Shown here piece after piece: positions 11,736 through 22,687 of a stretch of DNA of 64,000 nucleotides. How positions within the stretch are numbered: the stretch's first letter is position 1; every line of letters starts with the position of its first letter. Source of the stretch: Rotaria sp. Silwood1 (taxonomy: Eukaryota; Rotifera; Eurotatoria; Philodinida; Philodinidae); contig CAJNOP010000532.1 of NCBI GenBank assembly GCA_905250075.1, positions 84,247-148,246 on the forward strand, given 5' to 3'. Below the pieces are notes generated by a model. The model ran no database searches, was not told the DNA's origin, and saw only the letters and a program-made list of their open reading frames with translations. Made by a program: the position numbers and the translations under genes.

Positions 11736-12698
11736 ATGAGTGCATCATTAAAAGATGTTAGTATCTGGATGACACGATATGTCATGAGTAGTTACTTCGC
11801 ACTTGGTGTACTTGGTAATCTGATCAATGTATTTATGTTTACACGGAAAAATCGTTTATACAATTCATGTAGTTTGTATCTTTTCGCAATATCAATTTCG
11901 CATATTTTTACTGCTAATTTGGGTGTCGTTCCAATCATATACAATTTAGATCATGCAGATTTGGCTACATATTCATTTATTTTTTGCAAACTTCGTTTGT
12001 ATATTCTGCACAGTTCTATTATGATCGGTCGAATATTGATGATAGTTGCATGCATTGATCGATATGCACTATGTTCAAATTATCAACGATTTCGTTCACT
12101 AAACAATCCAAAAGTGGCACTTCGTATTATTATTGGAATTGTAATTGCATGGCCCTGTATTAATATATATATTCCATTTGTAATGACATTCACTGGAAAT
12201 AATTGTCTTATGCTTGGTTCAACTGCTCTTATATGGGCTATTTATACTGTTGTATTACCAGGCATCATTACACCAGTTTCAATGAGCATATTTAGTTTAT
12301 TGGCTATTCACAATCGTCGTCGATTACAGGGACGACTCAATAGCAAAAAAACTTATGGTAACAAACGTGAATATACACTTATGGTTATGTTGTTGAGTGA
12401 AGTATTGGTTTATGTCATATCGACGAGTCTCTTTCCAGCAACAACTCTATACAAAGCTGTCACAGCTAACATAGTTAAAAGTGTTCAAAGGCAACAAATT
12501 GAAAATTTCATTATATTTTTTGGCAATAGCTTTCTATTATTTATTAATCCATCTGCAACATTCTATATCTTTATTATAGCTTCACATAGCTACCGACAAG
12601 AATGCAAGAGAGTATTCTTAGGTTTATACATGCGTGTAACTGGGCGTATGAATAAAGTAGCAACAATAGCAACAACAAACACATTGATAAATCGATAA
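11736..12698 (+). CDS. rotifer-type orphan GPCR (rhodopsin-like fold), single exon
   Basis: A 320-aa seven-helix protein. Hydrophobic segments fall at about residues 16-37, 45-67, 82-106, 126-148, 164-190, 213-236 and 253-280. Helix 1 keeps GN (GVLGNLINV), helix 3 ends in the DRY box (ACIDRY, about 107-112) and helix 7 has an NPxxxFY-like end (NPSATFYIF). Cysteines at the top of helix 3 (FCKLR) and in loop 2 (NNC) could form the usual disulfide. The short N-terminus lacks a signal peptide. The ATG at 11736 lies in an A-rich context after a long AT leader. No intron is needed. It resembles the expanded divergent GPCRs of rotifers, with chemosensory or peptide ligands by inference only. Confidence 0.85.
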   Translation: MSASLKDVSIWMTRYVMSSYFALGVLGNLINVFMFTRKNRLYNSCSLYLFAISISHIFTANLGVVPIIYNLDHADLATYSFIFCKLRLYILHSSIMIGRILMIVACIDRYALCSNYQRFRSLNNPKVALRIIIGIVIAWPCINIYIPFVMTFTGNNCLMLGSTALIWAIYTVVLPGIITPVSMSIFSLLAIHNRRRLQGRLNSKKTYGNKREYTLMVMLLSEVLVYVISTSLFPATTLYKAVTANIVKSVQRQQIENFIIFFGNSFLLFINPSATFYIFIIASHSYRQECKRVFLGLYMRVTGRMNKVATIATTNTLINR

Positions 12699-14224
12699 AA
12701 TGAAGCACATATATAAAACATTGAATTTTAACATTAATATATAAAAGAGATTTTATTTAGTTGCACAAACACAATTGTCATACTTTAATGCATGCACACA
12801 TGTTTTCTTGCTTTCTATGTATGTATAACACAAATAAAGATTGATTGTATTAGATGAACATCATTTAGATTATTCTTTTTTTCAATATGATTATGATGAC
12901 ATTTCTCTAAAGGAATTCTTTCAGATAGAAGAATTATCTAGCAACCAACAGATAAACAATAAAACTATGTCAGTGCATAGGCATCTACAAGGATGCCGAG
13001 ACTTGTTATGCTAAAGTACTTGGTATTAAAAGCCACATATTTTCATTTTACGGATAAAACAAAATTCAAACTTTAAAATGAATTTTTTTCCAAAATGTTT
13101 CAGCGCAATTTCAACAACATTTAAAAGCGAAATAAAATAGAGGCACTGTCATCATGTATAATGACTCGTACTAAATTATACGTCATTTGCAAATATATGT
13201 CACCACCTGTGATAGTGGTAGCTAAATAGTTTTTCGATGATAGAGAACGATTTTTAAACAAAAAAAGCGAAGAACTAGATTCGAATGGAAAAAATTCATG
13301 AAACTATGGCAAAGAACGACCGAATCAAATGAAATTTTAAATCTATAATCTATATTAATTGTTTCTGCATTGATTTGATTATCTCAATCAACATAATTTT
13401 ATATTTTTCCATGCATCTCAATCGAATTTCAATAACTTTCATTGACTTACACAATAGATTTCATGTTTTATCTGCGTTATATGACAGAAATAAATTGATT
13501 TTTCTGAGGAGCATTTTGTTCAATGCAGTTTTGACAGAACTATCAAATTCACTAATAATCTTCGATTTATCATTGGTAACGATCACCAATTGAAAATTAA
13601 TAATTCTTTGAAGTTTGATAAAGTAGAGACTTCGAATAAAACATAAACAATAATTATTTAATAGAAATATCATATTTTTCTTCGGTAACATCACTGAAAA
13701 TAGGTCTTAAATGATTGTATTGAATCTAAAGAAGATTTCTTCTTCCAAAAACTGACGTAGTCAATACAACTCAGTAATAGTTATCTCTAAAAAGCAATAT
13801 AAATAGTTGTAATTGAAATCGTGAAGAAAAATGTCAAGCCGAGAGATCACTTTCATTTGAGGGTGTGAATGTGAGTGTGGTTATAGAAATCCTTTTAATC
13901 GTACCCAATATCCACACCCACACCTTTCGTGCATACAATATTCGAAATATTTGAATTAATCAACAATGCCCATGAATCATTTAGTGTAAAAGAGATCAAA
14001 ACGATATACTTAAGTCTAGTTAACAAAGTGCAATAGAGATTTCAACTAATTATTTATGAAATAAGATATAAGAAAAATAAAGTAAAACGTCTATAATATA
14101 TATTATCCCAACACAGCACATATATAAAATGTTATTTGGTTCATTTTTCAGAAGTAGATTTCGAATTATATCGTTCTCGATAAAAATCAATTATATTTCA
14201 TTCGATTTGATCTGCTGACCGTGT
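12699..14224. other. intergenic, holds G/C hairpin 4
   Basis: Short frames at 13375-13694 overlap on opposite strands and show no known domain. The hairpin at 13861-13925 is the only structure I support. Confidence 0.45.
13861..13925. repeat. telomere-like G/C hairpin 4
   Basis: The G arm GGGTGTGAATGTGAGTGTGG (13861-13880) and the C arm ACCCAATATCCACACCCACACC (13902-13924) flank a 21-base AT-rich loop. Confidence 0.75.
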
Positions 14225-16991
14225 CTATACTCTCAGGGTGTTAACGGCAGGTTTCGGCATTCCGTATTCGTTCTTATCATCGTTCGTATTCCATAAGTCG
14301 AGTACATATGCCCACTTAAGCAATTGAGCTTCCTTCGATTGTTTGGATAGTTTTTCTCTATGTTGAATATCTTTTCGTTCCCATTCTCGTCTACTGGCAA
14401 AAGGAACTCGATATAGCCAAATAAACATGATCACATGCATGGTAATATAGAGACTAAAAACGACAATCAATACACAACGATCTATCCAAGAATTGCGATC
14501 AAGTGCAGTTGTTACTGAGAGACGGTTGTCAATGTAAATTATAGTGCCAATAATCGCATGCCACACAGACAGAGAAACAAGTATAAAAATCGAGATGATG
14601 GCATATTTATCCAATGATGTCAAATAAGATATTGTTGGCTAGAATACGATCATTTAAAGTCGAATATATTTCGAAAGATAAAATGTTAACATTTTAGATA
14701 CCGTAGTTTTTCAATATAGAAAAAATCAAAACATTTTCGTTTACAAAAAAAGTTCACTTTAAGACCTTTTTTACGAGCTAAAACTAGCTATGTTCCAGAA
14801 TACAATTTCTACTTACAAGAGATCGATTCACTGTCCAACGAAAAGTGATTGAAGTTAGAAGTAGAGTAGCTCCAATAGCAAGAAGATTTGGCGTGAGACT
14901 AAACGAAAATAAAATTAGAAAGAAAGCGAATCATGAAAGACATGAGTATGCCAATCTTAATTCATACTTGGCCGGTATTGAAAAGATGCAAAAGCCAAAA
15001 ATAGTAATAAGAAAAATCAAGCAGTAACCATTCCAATAAAAATAACCAGAACGACGTGCTAGAAAATATATTAACTCAAAGTATTGACTATTTATAAGTA
15101 TTAAACAGAATGCTAACCTACATGACACGATACAGACACAAGTGAACGTTTGCGTCCTTCATTTGAGTTAATGTCATCATATTCGTCGTCGCCAATACTT
15201 TCAAAAAATTCTCGAACAAAACGTTGTTGTACATTTACATGTTGATATAATTTCCATTCTTGTTGGTCAACGAATGCTTCATGATTTACTCCACTACGAT
15301 AATATGGATCCGGCATTAATAGTACTCTGTCATTATAGAACATTGAACCAACAGAAACTGATAATTCTTGAATATCAGATGGAAAATGATTCAATTCAAG
15401 TTTTTCCCAAAAAAGTCCTTTAATATCACGATGTTCACATATGCAGGCTTGATCATTTGATGTTTTTCTTGCAGTGTATCTTATTTGTTCTTTCAAATCA
15501 CCCAGAGCATTTTCGATGAACAATTGAGGGTGCCAATTTGTCTCGGTATATTTGATAAGAGATACAGATTTTCCTCGATTGAAAGCATCTTGATCAAGAG
15601 GCGAAAGAGTTGAAAAGAAATTGACTGATGGAACTACCCAACGAGCTTCGATTGATGCTTGTGCTTGATATTTCTCATTTAATGTATCAATTTCGCCTGA
15701 TAAAGACAAAGAGTAGATCAAAGAAAAGTAACTTCTTGTATTTATTTTCGATCAGAGATACGAAATTGAACAAAACAATAGGAATCATGTTCAGACTGGC
15801 GAAATGATATCGAAATTCAGCTGTCGAATCAGAATTTGCAGCGTCGAATATTTTATTTGGACACACACTTCTGAATATTCGATGGCTTGTACCATAATTT
15901 TTAATGAATTTTTGTGCTGTTCTGCTCATATTTATCAGAAATATCGATCGATTATCGAGTAAAACTTTATTTAATGCATTATCATCACAAAAACAATGGA
16001 ACACTTGAAACTGATAGCTTAGATTCTGATAATTATAAATAATGACTGAATACGATGCACTAATACATTCACAACTACATCAATTAATTCATCATATTTG
16101 TGTCCTAATCACTTTAGTACTGATATGACAGTCTTTTTATTCATTGCTACTAACTATTGAGTACTATTAGCTTTTTCTTATTTCTTGTTATTTATTGGTG
16201 AACAAAAAAATTTCATAGAATTACAACTTTATACCACCTTTTTATATTCATTAATCGTTTGGCTACGGGAGTATCATATATCAAACCTGATTGTTAGCGG
16301 TGATGTCAGTCCAACTATCTATGGGAGGTCTGTCGATTATCTTTTTTCTCTTTGTGACAGTGGATTTCTTCTTCTATACTCTTCGTCGTGATATACATAT
16401 AGAGTGAATAAATATGTGTTTTAACATCGAAAATATTTTTCGTAGTATTACATCTGTAAAATTAAACCCGTATCCAAAGGGTTAACAGCTTATCAGACAC
16501 AGATATTTACAATTAACTTGATACTTAATCTTATTGCCAAATTAAATTCTCTTTATTATCTCTGATGTCTGCGCGAAACATATCCTATAAACAGTTGGAA
16601 AAATATTGTTAAGTTTACCATAAACAACAGTGCTAATTGATCATTCAGTTTTGTTTCGATAATGTAATTTCATGTGAAAGTCGATAGATAAAATATGATA
16701 AGTGTATTAAGTCTCTCTCGATTTCTCAACTCACTGGTTGCTGCTAATGAAAATTATTAAATTTAACCGAAATTCTTATAATTAGTACATCGTTCGTAAC
16801 GAATAGCACTTGATACTATACTCGACCACATTTAATTGGCTCAAAATCTGGTTTAGTCTTACTAATTATATTTGATAAAGATGATCTTTAATCAGATACT
16901 CACCAATACGAATAAACATGAGGCGAATGCCAACAAGAATCCGATTTCGGTTCGTAGTTTCTTCTTCATTGATAGATCGTAATGAATCCAT
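14225..16991 (-). CDS. pentameric ligand-gated ion channel subunit lacking the Cys loop
   Basis: Five exons: 16991-16904, 15696-15118, 15058-14968, 14898-14817 and 14638-14225. Phases close at each junction, giving 417 aa. The start ATG begins MDSLRSINEEETTNRNRI, then GIRLMFIRIGEIDTLNEKYQAQASIEARW, a typical first beta-strand region. LNHFPSD (about 131-137) is the loop signature, but the two cysteines that should flank it are Glu127 and Leu141. Pre-M1 is RRSGYFYWN. M1 is at about 230-250, M2 (NLLAIGATLLLTSITFRW) about 256-280, the M2-M3 link SLPTISYLTSLDKYA, M3 about 293-315 and M4 about 330-352. No signal peptide is visible, so a further 5' exon is possible. Intron 1 is 1.2 kb; the others are 59-178 bp. 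Confidence 0.86.
15697..16903 (-). other. 1.2-kb first intron of the pLGIC gene
   Basis: The donor is GTGAGT and the acceptor is TTTATCAG. Frames inside it (15687-16004 minus, 16185-16391 plus) resemble no known domain. I see no repeat in it. Confidence 0.6.
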
Positions 16992-17930
16992 TGGGCTATG
17001 ATATAAGCGATATTGTTCAAGCTATCAGAAATCTGAAAGATATTGCTTTGTGCTGCTTTGTCTGAAGCATCTAAGACACAGATGAACTTTAATGTCATGT
17101 AGCTATATTCCTGTCAAGATCCAGTCTGAAAATTTTTATTGATGAAATCTAAATGTGAATGTGTTTGGGTGTCACTGAAGAACAGATTCACAGGCAGAAA
17201 GGAAAAATAATAGCCAAGTGCTTGCACTGAAGAATGTGCGCAGAGATGCATTCATTTTTGAAAAAGCACAGCAAAGACGGCCTATCTAATTATCGAAAAG
17301 GTTCGTTTCACATATTGTTTCGATTACTCGCAAATAATTGTTAATTTTCTACGATTTTATGGCATTCGTGATTCAGTTGTGCAATTTTGGGATACATCAT
17401 ACTCTGGAATTTCCCAGTGTTTCCCATGCAAGTAAAAAGTATGGAAAATTCCTTTCTAAAGAGATCTAGTCTGAGATATTGCTGGAAGTAAAAAAACAAT
17501 ATGAATGACAATTGCATCTCACTGGTAACTCCAATTAAATTCGTCGATCGTTGCTGAATATTAAATTGTAGTGGAATTTTTGGCACGAAATATTTGCTTA
17601 ACTATCGTTGACTTATAAGCTAGTGAACAGAATCCAAAATAAGCAGCTAGAAGCAGAATTTCAAGCATTTTCTACGGAAAGATTTAGAATATTTATCTGC
17701 ATTAAAGTTAGTTCATTCAGAACAAGCCTTTGAAATGGAGAAAAAAAGACGTCTGCACAGATTTTTTGGTCTAGCAGCCATTGGTTCAGTACTCTGAACG
17801 TATTTTTCATTTAAAAAGTTTGTAAGAGAGTATAAGAAAAGTTGGTAGCACAAAAAGTTATGTATCACATGATCTTTACTTCTATTTCACCGACTTTTCT
17901 TTATTGACATCGGATAACGAAGCATAGTAG

Positions 17931-18015
17931 GATGTGGGTGTGGTGTGTGGATGTGGATGGAAGTGTGTGGGGTGTGAGTGTTGTCCTTTCTTTTACCCAC
18001 CCACCCTTACACCAA
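17931..18015. repeat. telomere-like G/C hairpin 5
   Basis: A long G-rich arm (17931-17982: GATGTGGGTGTGG, GATGTGGATGG, GTGTGGGGTGTGAGTG) precedes a pyrimidine-rich loop (TCCTTTCTTTT). The C arm CCCACCCACCCTTACACC follows at 17996-18013. Confidence 0.75.
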
Positions 18016-18923
18016 CAATCAGTTCAACAGTACTTATTCCAAAGGTTTCAAATAAGTTCACATGCAAGGTTTACTCACTTGGTCAGACTTACCTGTAGGA
18101 GGCTCAAAAGTCAAGAGACTCCATTGTCGAGGCTCAAATGTCTATGTACCATATTGAAGCATATTTTGCCCTCATTTCTTACCCTACCGCAATAAACTTC
18201 AACAGCGAAAATAAGGGGGAAATAGCGGAATTCAAGTACAGCAAAGTATCGTGAAGTTACATCAAAAGGAGCTTAAAGTACAACAAAGTACTTTCAGAAT
18301 TACAACGAAGTACACTGTTTCCTCCTTGAGCGAAATACTCTATATATAAATTTCATTTGCATGTTGGTTATACATAATTCTTGATAGATCCTTGAAATCA
18401 TCCGTTGTCGTCTGTGACGGTCTTTGAACTCTGTTTTTCATGGTCTGCGATGGGTATGAAGTTTTTCTGTCACAGTTTGCAGGAGGAAGGGAGAGCGGGA
18501 GTGAGTGAAAAATTCTACTAATGTACACTTCAACACTCCCTTTAGCTCGTATTCCAAAATAATTAAAAATGGCCTCATGTTTGAATAACTTGATCATCAG
18601 AATTTCGTTTTCAAATATCTTGTACGAGATATTCGAAATCAGCATACAAAACTGAATCGAAAAAAAAAAACAGATTTTATTACAAAATATTTCTCATCGG
18701 AATTTGATCTCTACCTCTATTATGGCTTATACAAAGAGATTTCGCACGGTACCTGCTCGAATCGAATTTCGATCAAAAATACTTTGTAACACAATCTATG
18801 TTATTCGATACAGCTTGATATGCTGATTTCGAATATCTCATACATCTACTACACCAATATTTGTGACTAGATTTTATTTCTCGCATGAAATTACTGTGCA
18901 CTAATGTTTAAAACCTGAACTGA

Positions 18924-18975
18924 ATGGTGTGAGTTTTCAACACAAAGATACGTTCACCTACACCAATACCCTCAC
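18924..18975. repeat. degenerate G/C hairpin 6
   Basis: A weak member: GGTGTGAGTTTTC precedes CACCTACACCAATACCCTCAC. It has the same G-then-C order but the arms are short and diverged. Confidence 0.4.
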
Positions 18976-20588
18976 TATTTCATCAAGGAATTAAATTGGT
19001 AATTTAGTGTCAATAACGGATACATCAATATGATCGATTAGAAATATAAAACAATTTTTTCGTCAGCTAGAAAAAAAATCATTCGCTAATATCTTTCACT
19101 TTTAAAACATTATGTTACTCTTATATCTTATATCATTATTCCTTACGATTCGTTTGATGAAATCAGCCAAATTGTATTTGAGGTACATCGTACCCTAGAC
19201 TTTCTCTTGACTGAAGGATCTTCAATCTATGATACGGTAACCATTGAATTGCACCTTTGTATTTGTTTATTTAAAACAAGTTTATCAACAGTACTTTCTT
19301 TTTACTTAGCGGCAATGTACGTTGCTTTTCTATGGATTATATCAAATACGTGCCTCAAACAATTGATGAATCTATTTGATTTTAGCTTAAAATATTTTTT
19401 TTTCTCATTTCTTTGAAGAAGAAGCAGTGATGTATGATAGGTCAAAAATCAAAATGAAAACTATTGTGTACGTGTGAAATGCATTTAAGGTAGTTTTAGT
19501 GACTCTCAGATTTCACTTGGGTAAATATCATTGATATATCTTCTTCCAAATGATATTTTATGGTGCGGAAAGAGAGCTGTCGAGCAAAGTATAGAAATAG
19601 TGTGACTTCAAAACACTATTCATCATTTAATCAGTAAAATTTAATAAACGTTTTTATTCTGCTTATCATGACACTCAAGCTATATTTCGTCAGCTGTCAA
19701 ATGATTACAAATATTCTCTATAGGTTTGTCTTAGTTTGCTTTGCAATAACTTTTACCTTATACAGATCATACTCAATTAACTACCTTTGAAACTGATTTT
19801 GGTTTATTCACAGCAGATAAGTTAGAGTTGAACATATTACATTGCAGACACCCATTACGACTCTCACAAAAATGAAAGAACTTTTCATCTTACATTAATG
19901 TAAAAGAACAAAAGATCCATTGTTGTTTGTTTTCGCTGGCCAGATAATTACATTTAAATAAGCTATCAACAGAATAGAACTATTCAGTATATCCTTCTAC
20001 CTACATCATTGTACTTTTTCAGTATACAAGTAATAAATAATAATATAAAGAGGTCAATCATACATCATACTGAATTATTCGAAGAATATGCATCATACAA
20101 CTTTCTTTTTAAAAATTTACACATCTATTCTTATAGATTTTCCTTTCTAGATGAACTATTTTTCATGATAGAGAATTTTAAGTTGTCATGTTGATTCATT
20201 AATCATACAATAGTCAAGCGAAATTCGTACGTGCATAAAGAAAGTTTTTATCAAAATAAACTTTGAGTGTTTGGAATCGAACATCATCATAGTCCCGCCA
20301 ACAAAATTGATTTCTGTTCATCAAATTAATTCTACCCATCGTGCAAGAGTTCCCATTATATTAAGCTGGACTTCACGATGTAATATTAGTACGAATACAA
20401 CTTACGATGGTTCACCATTTGTTCACGAATGATTGTTAAAATTCACTAATGGAAAACTTGATGTGAAATTCAATAATATATTTCCTGCACTTATTAACTA
20501 TTTGAAATATGAATGACGTACACATTCGGAATATGCTGTTAACGACATTGTACGTATTTTGAATGTCGTTAAAGATGAATCTCATAAG

Positions 20589-21164
20589 ATGACTAAAAAG
20601 AAAAAAATGCAAAACTTACAAGATTGTTGCATTAAATTATATACCAAAGATTCTTTTCTATTTCATATCGTTAATAATGCATTACGTGACGATGATCGAA
20701 CGAAACTTGATACGTTAGGTCCTTATTGTTATCTTCTATATAATTATATTGGCCGTCATACAAAACATCATTGTTGTTTACTAATATTTTATCGAATTAA
20801 ATCTCGTTCAATAACCGTCTATCGTGGTGATCATGCTTCGGATAAATTAATTGCAGAATATCGTCAAGGAACTGGTCGAAAAGAAATATATTTCAAATGG
20901 AATTCAATCGTTTCCACGTCATTTGATCGTACTGTTGCCCAAGTGTTTTCAATAAATGTTTTGTATGTCATCAAAATTGAACGTTATTCCTGCATAGATC
21001 AATATACAATTTTAAAAGAAAATACATATTTTCAGGATGAACGAGAAGTCTTATTAAGAGCTGGAATACGTTTTCGAGTTATTAAAGTAGAATTTGATAT
21101 TATTTCTGGGCGACATGAAATCCATACAAAAATTGTTCCTTCGTATTTGTCCAATCTGTTATAA
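20589..21164 (+). CDS. arginine-type ADP-ribosyltransferase (ART), single exon
   Basis: The first ATG in frame at 20589 gives 191 aa covering a whole catalytic domain. The R-S-ExE triad is complete: TVYRGD (Arg79), IVSTSFDR (STS, 109-111) and QDEREVLL (Glu151-x-Glu153), followed by the FRV strand. Members transfer ADP-ribose from NAD+ to protein arginine; bdelloids carry many, often fused to TPR or other domains. There is no signal peptide and no transmembrane segment. The same frame stays readable upstream from about 20290 but holds TGA at 20430-20432 and 20514-20516, so the 5' half of a longer gene may be decayed, or the upstream part is simply leader. The catalytic part looks intact. Substrate unknown. 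Confidence 0.8.
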   Translation: MTKKKKMQNLQDCCIKLYTKDSFLFHIVNNALRDDDRTKLDTLGPYCYLLYNYIGRHTKHHCCLLIFYRIKSRSITVYRGDHASDKLIAEYRQGTGRKEIYFKWNSIVSTSFDRTVAQVFSINVLYVIKIERYSCIDQYTILKENTYFQDEREVLLRAGIRFRVIKVEFDIISGRHEIHTKIVPSYLSNLL

Positions 21165-22314
21165 TAAACATCTATATTTTCTAAATTGTGTTTACAACAT
21201 CTTAAATACACTTCTTTTATTCAAAATAAAACTATCATACTTTTATTTGATATTATTAGGATACTCAGTCAAATAGGAATAACGATAAACCAAGGTTTGC
21301 TATCCAAAAATACCACTATTAAGATTGTTTCAGACTGAATTCAGAGTCAATTGAATATATTATGAAATGCTTTATCGATTTTGAATTATCTTGAAACTCA
21401 TGATCATTTTATGTTGATAATCTTGTTTTTCGTCGTTGTTTAAAACGTGCTTCTAAGTATGCATGCTATCATGATTAATCGATTCTATTTCCTTTTCAAT
21501 ATAGTGAAATATTTTTAAATAGACATAGCTACAGTTCTTTGCTACAGATATTTCGTTAGATTGTTATTAGATGAAAAATTTTCATTACTAGAGCTAATGA
21601 CGATATGGATAATAGCAATTCAACCTTCGTTCTAATGTTTAAATAATATTATGAGTCGGTTGAATGAAGAAAATCGAATCCTTCGTCAGTGGAGTGTCGA
21701 TGTGCTTTCTAGAGGAAGTCGATCTACGTGACGTGTTAAGAAATATTAACGAGAATGCAGCAATATATACGATAAATTAAGAAGCAGCATTTATTGAAAC
21801 AGTTTTGTATTTCATTTGAATCTTTTCGAGATTAGAATAAGTAGCGGTGAAAATTTGCATAAATTCGAAACGAGATAGGTTTTCGTTTAGGTGAATGAAG
21901 GTGTGGGTGTGAACTATTGAAGAATTAAACTCACACTCATATGCATATCAATGTCGAAATCAGCACTCAAAATCAAATTAATTGTGCACAACTGTGCCAC
22001 GTATGCAAAAAACTTATCAAATGAATTTTCTATTGATGCGCAATTTTTTGCGAAGTTATATTTGACTTTGAAAAGTAATCTAATCACCTGTGGCTTCATA
22101 TCCTTTATTCTTCTTGTATTAATTTCTACAAGATCGAACAAATATGTAAGACAATAAATATCGATATCAGGTGCTACGGTTTTGAAACTAATCTTCAATT
22201 GAAACACAATCATTGTGATTGTTTCATCAATGGCTTACAGCTTCAGTATTTTTTATTCGACGAAAGAAATGTAACAAAAAACCATAGAACATCATAGAAT
22301 TTTCAATATGATGC
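21165..22314. other. intergenic, holds G/C hairpin 7
   Basis: No gene supported. Frames at 21914-22213 and 21951-22157 overlap on opposite strands across the hairpin flank and look like chance. Confidence 0.45.
21899..21945. repeat. telomere-like G/C hairpin 7
   Basis: A short member: AGGTGTGGGTGTGA, then the loop ACTATTGAAGAATTAA, then ACTCACACTCATA. The arms pair over about 10 bases. Confidence 0.65.
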
Positions 22315-22322
22315 TATAAAAA
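22315..22322 (+). promoter_or_regulatory. TATA box of the cysteine-rich secreted protein gene
   Basis: TATAAAAA lies 78 bases before the chosen ATG, followed by a less AT-rich stretch (GTCTGCACCGCACTCAACG) where transcription may start. The spacing suits a short 5' leader. Confidence 0.45.
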
Positions 22323-22399
22323 GTCTGCACCGCACTCAACGAATATCATAGTCGTCTACCAAATTGATTCAAGTTATTTTTTACTCTAAATTTTTATTA

Positions 22400-22687
22400 A
22401 TGATGTTAACTGGTAAATTATCACTGATAATTTTCTGTGTTCTTCTCTTATGTTGCACATTTATTCGGTCAGCGATGGGAGGGTGCTGCACAGGTTATCA
22501 TGACAGGGAATATGTGCACACGCATCAGTGTGTAGGACGCTCAGGCGGTTGCTGTGCAGACAATGCTGTCTATAGCAAGGCACATAGTGGTAAAATTGGT
22601 AATGTATCGGCACGTGCAGTCAATAAACAGTCGGATCAAGGTGCTTACTGTGGTCATTGTTTCTCAAATTACAAGAAGAAATGTTGA
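22400..22687 (+). CDS. small secreted cysteine-rich protein
   Basis: A 95-aa protein, single exon. Residues 1-26 or so are a signal peptide (MMLTGKLSLIIFCVLLLCC...) with likely cleavage after IRSAMG. The mature part of about 70 aa has eight cysteines: CC, a lone C in HQC, CC in GGCC, a CGHC pair and a C-terminal C. This suggests up to four disulfides in an extracellular protein. Two adjacent ATGs (22400, 22403) could start it; a TTG further upstream is less likely. A TATA box sits 78 bases upstream. I do not recognise the family; possible roles such as defence, mucus or peptide signalling are guesses. Confidence 0.7.
   Translation: MMLTGKLSLIIFCVLLLCCTFIRSAMGGCCTGYHDREYVHTHQCVGRSGGCCADNAVYSKAHSGKIGNVSARAVNKQSDQGAYCGHCFSNYKKKC

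Larger units (their letters stand above)
16992..20558. other. gene-poor stretch with G/C hairpins 5 and 6
   Basis: No gene is firmly supported. A minus-strand 35-codon frame, 17668-17561, begins with a good signal peptide (MLEILLLAAYFGFCSLAYK) and ends at TAA; it may be a broken secreted-protein gene. Hairpins lie at 17931-18015 and, weakly, 18924-18975. Upstream of the ADP-ribosyltransferase gene (20280-20558) the same frame reads on with two TGA codons. Confidence 0.45.
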
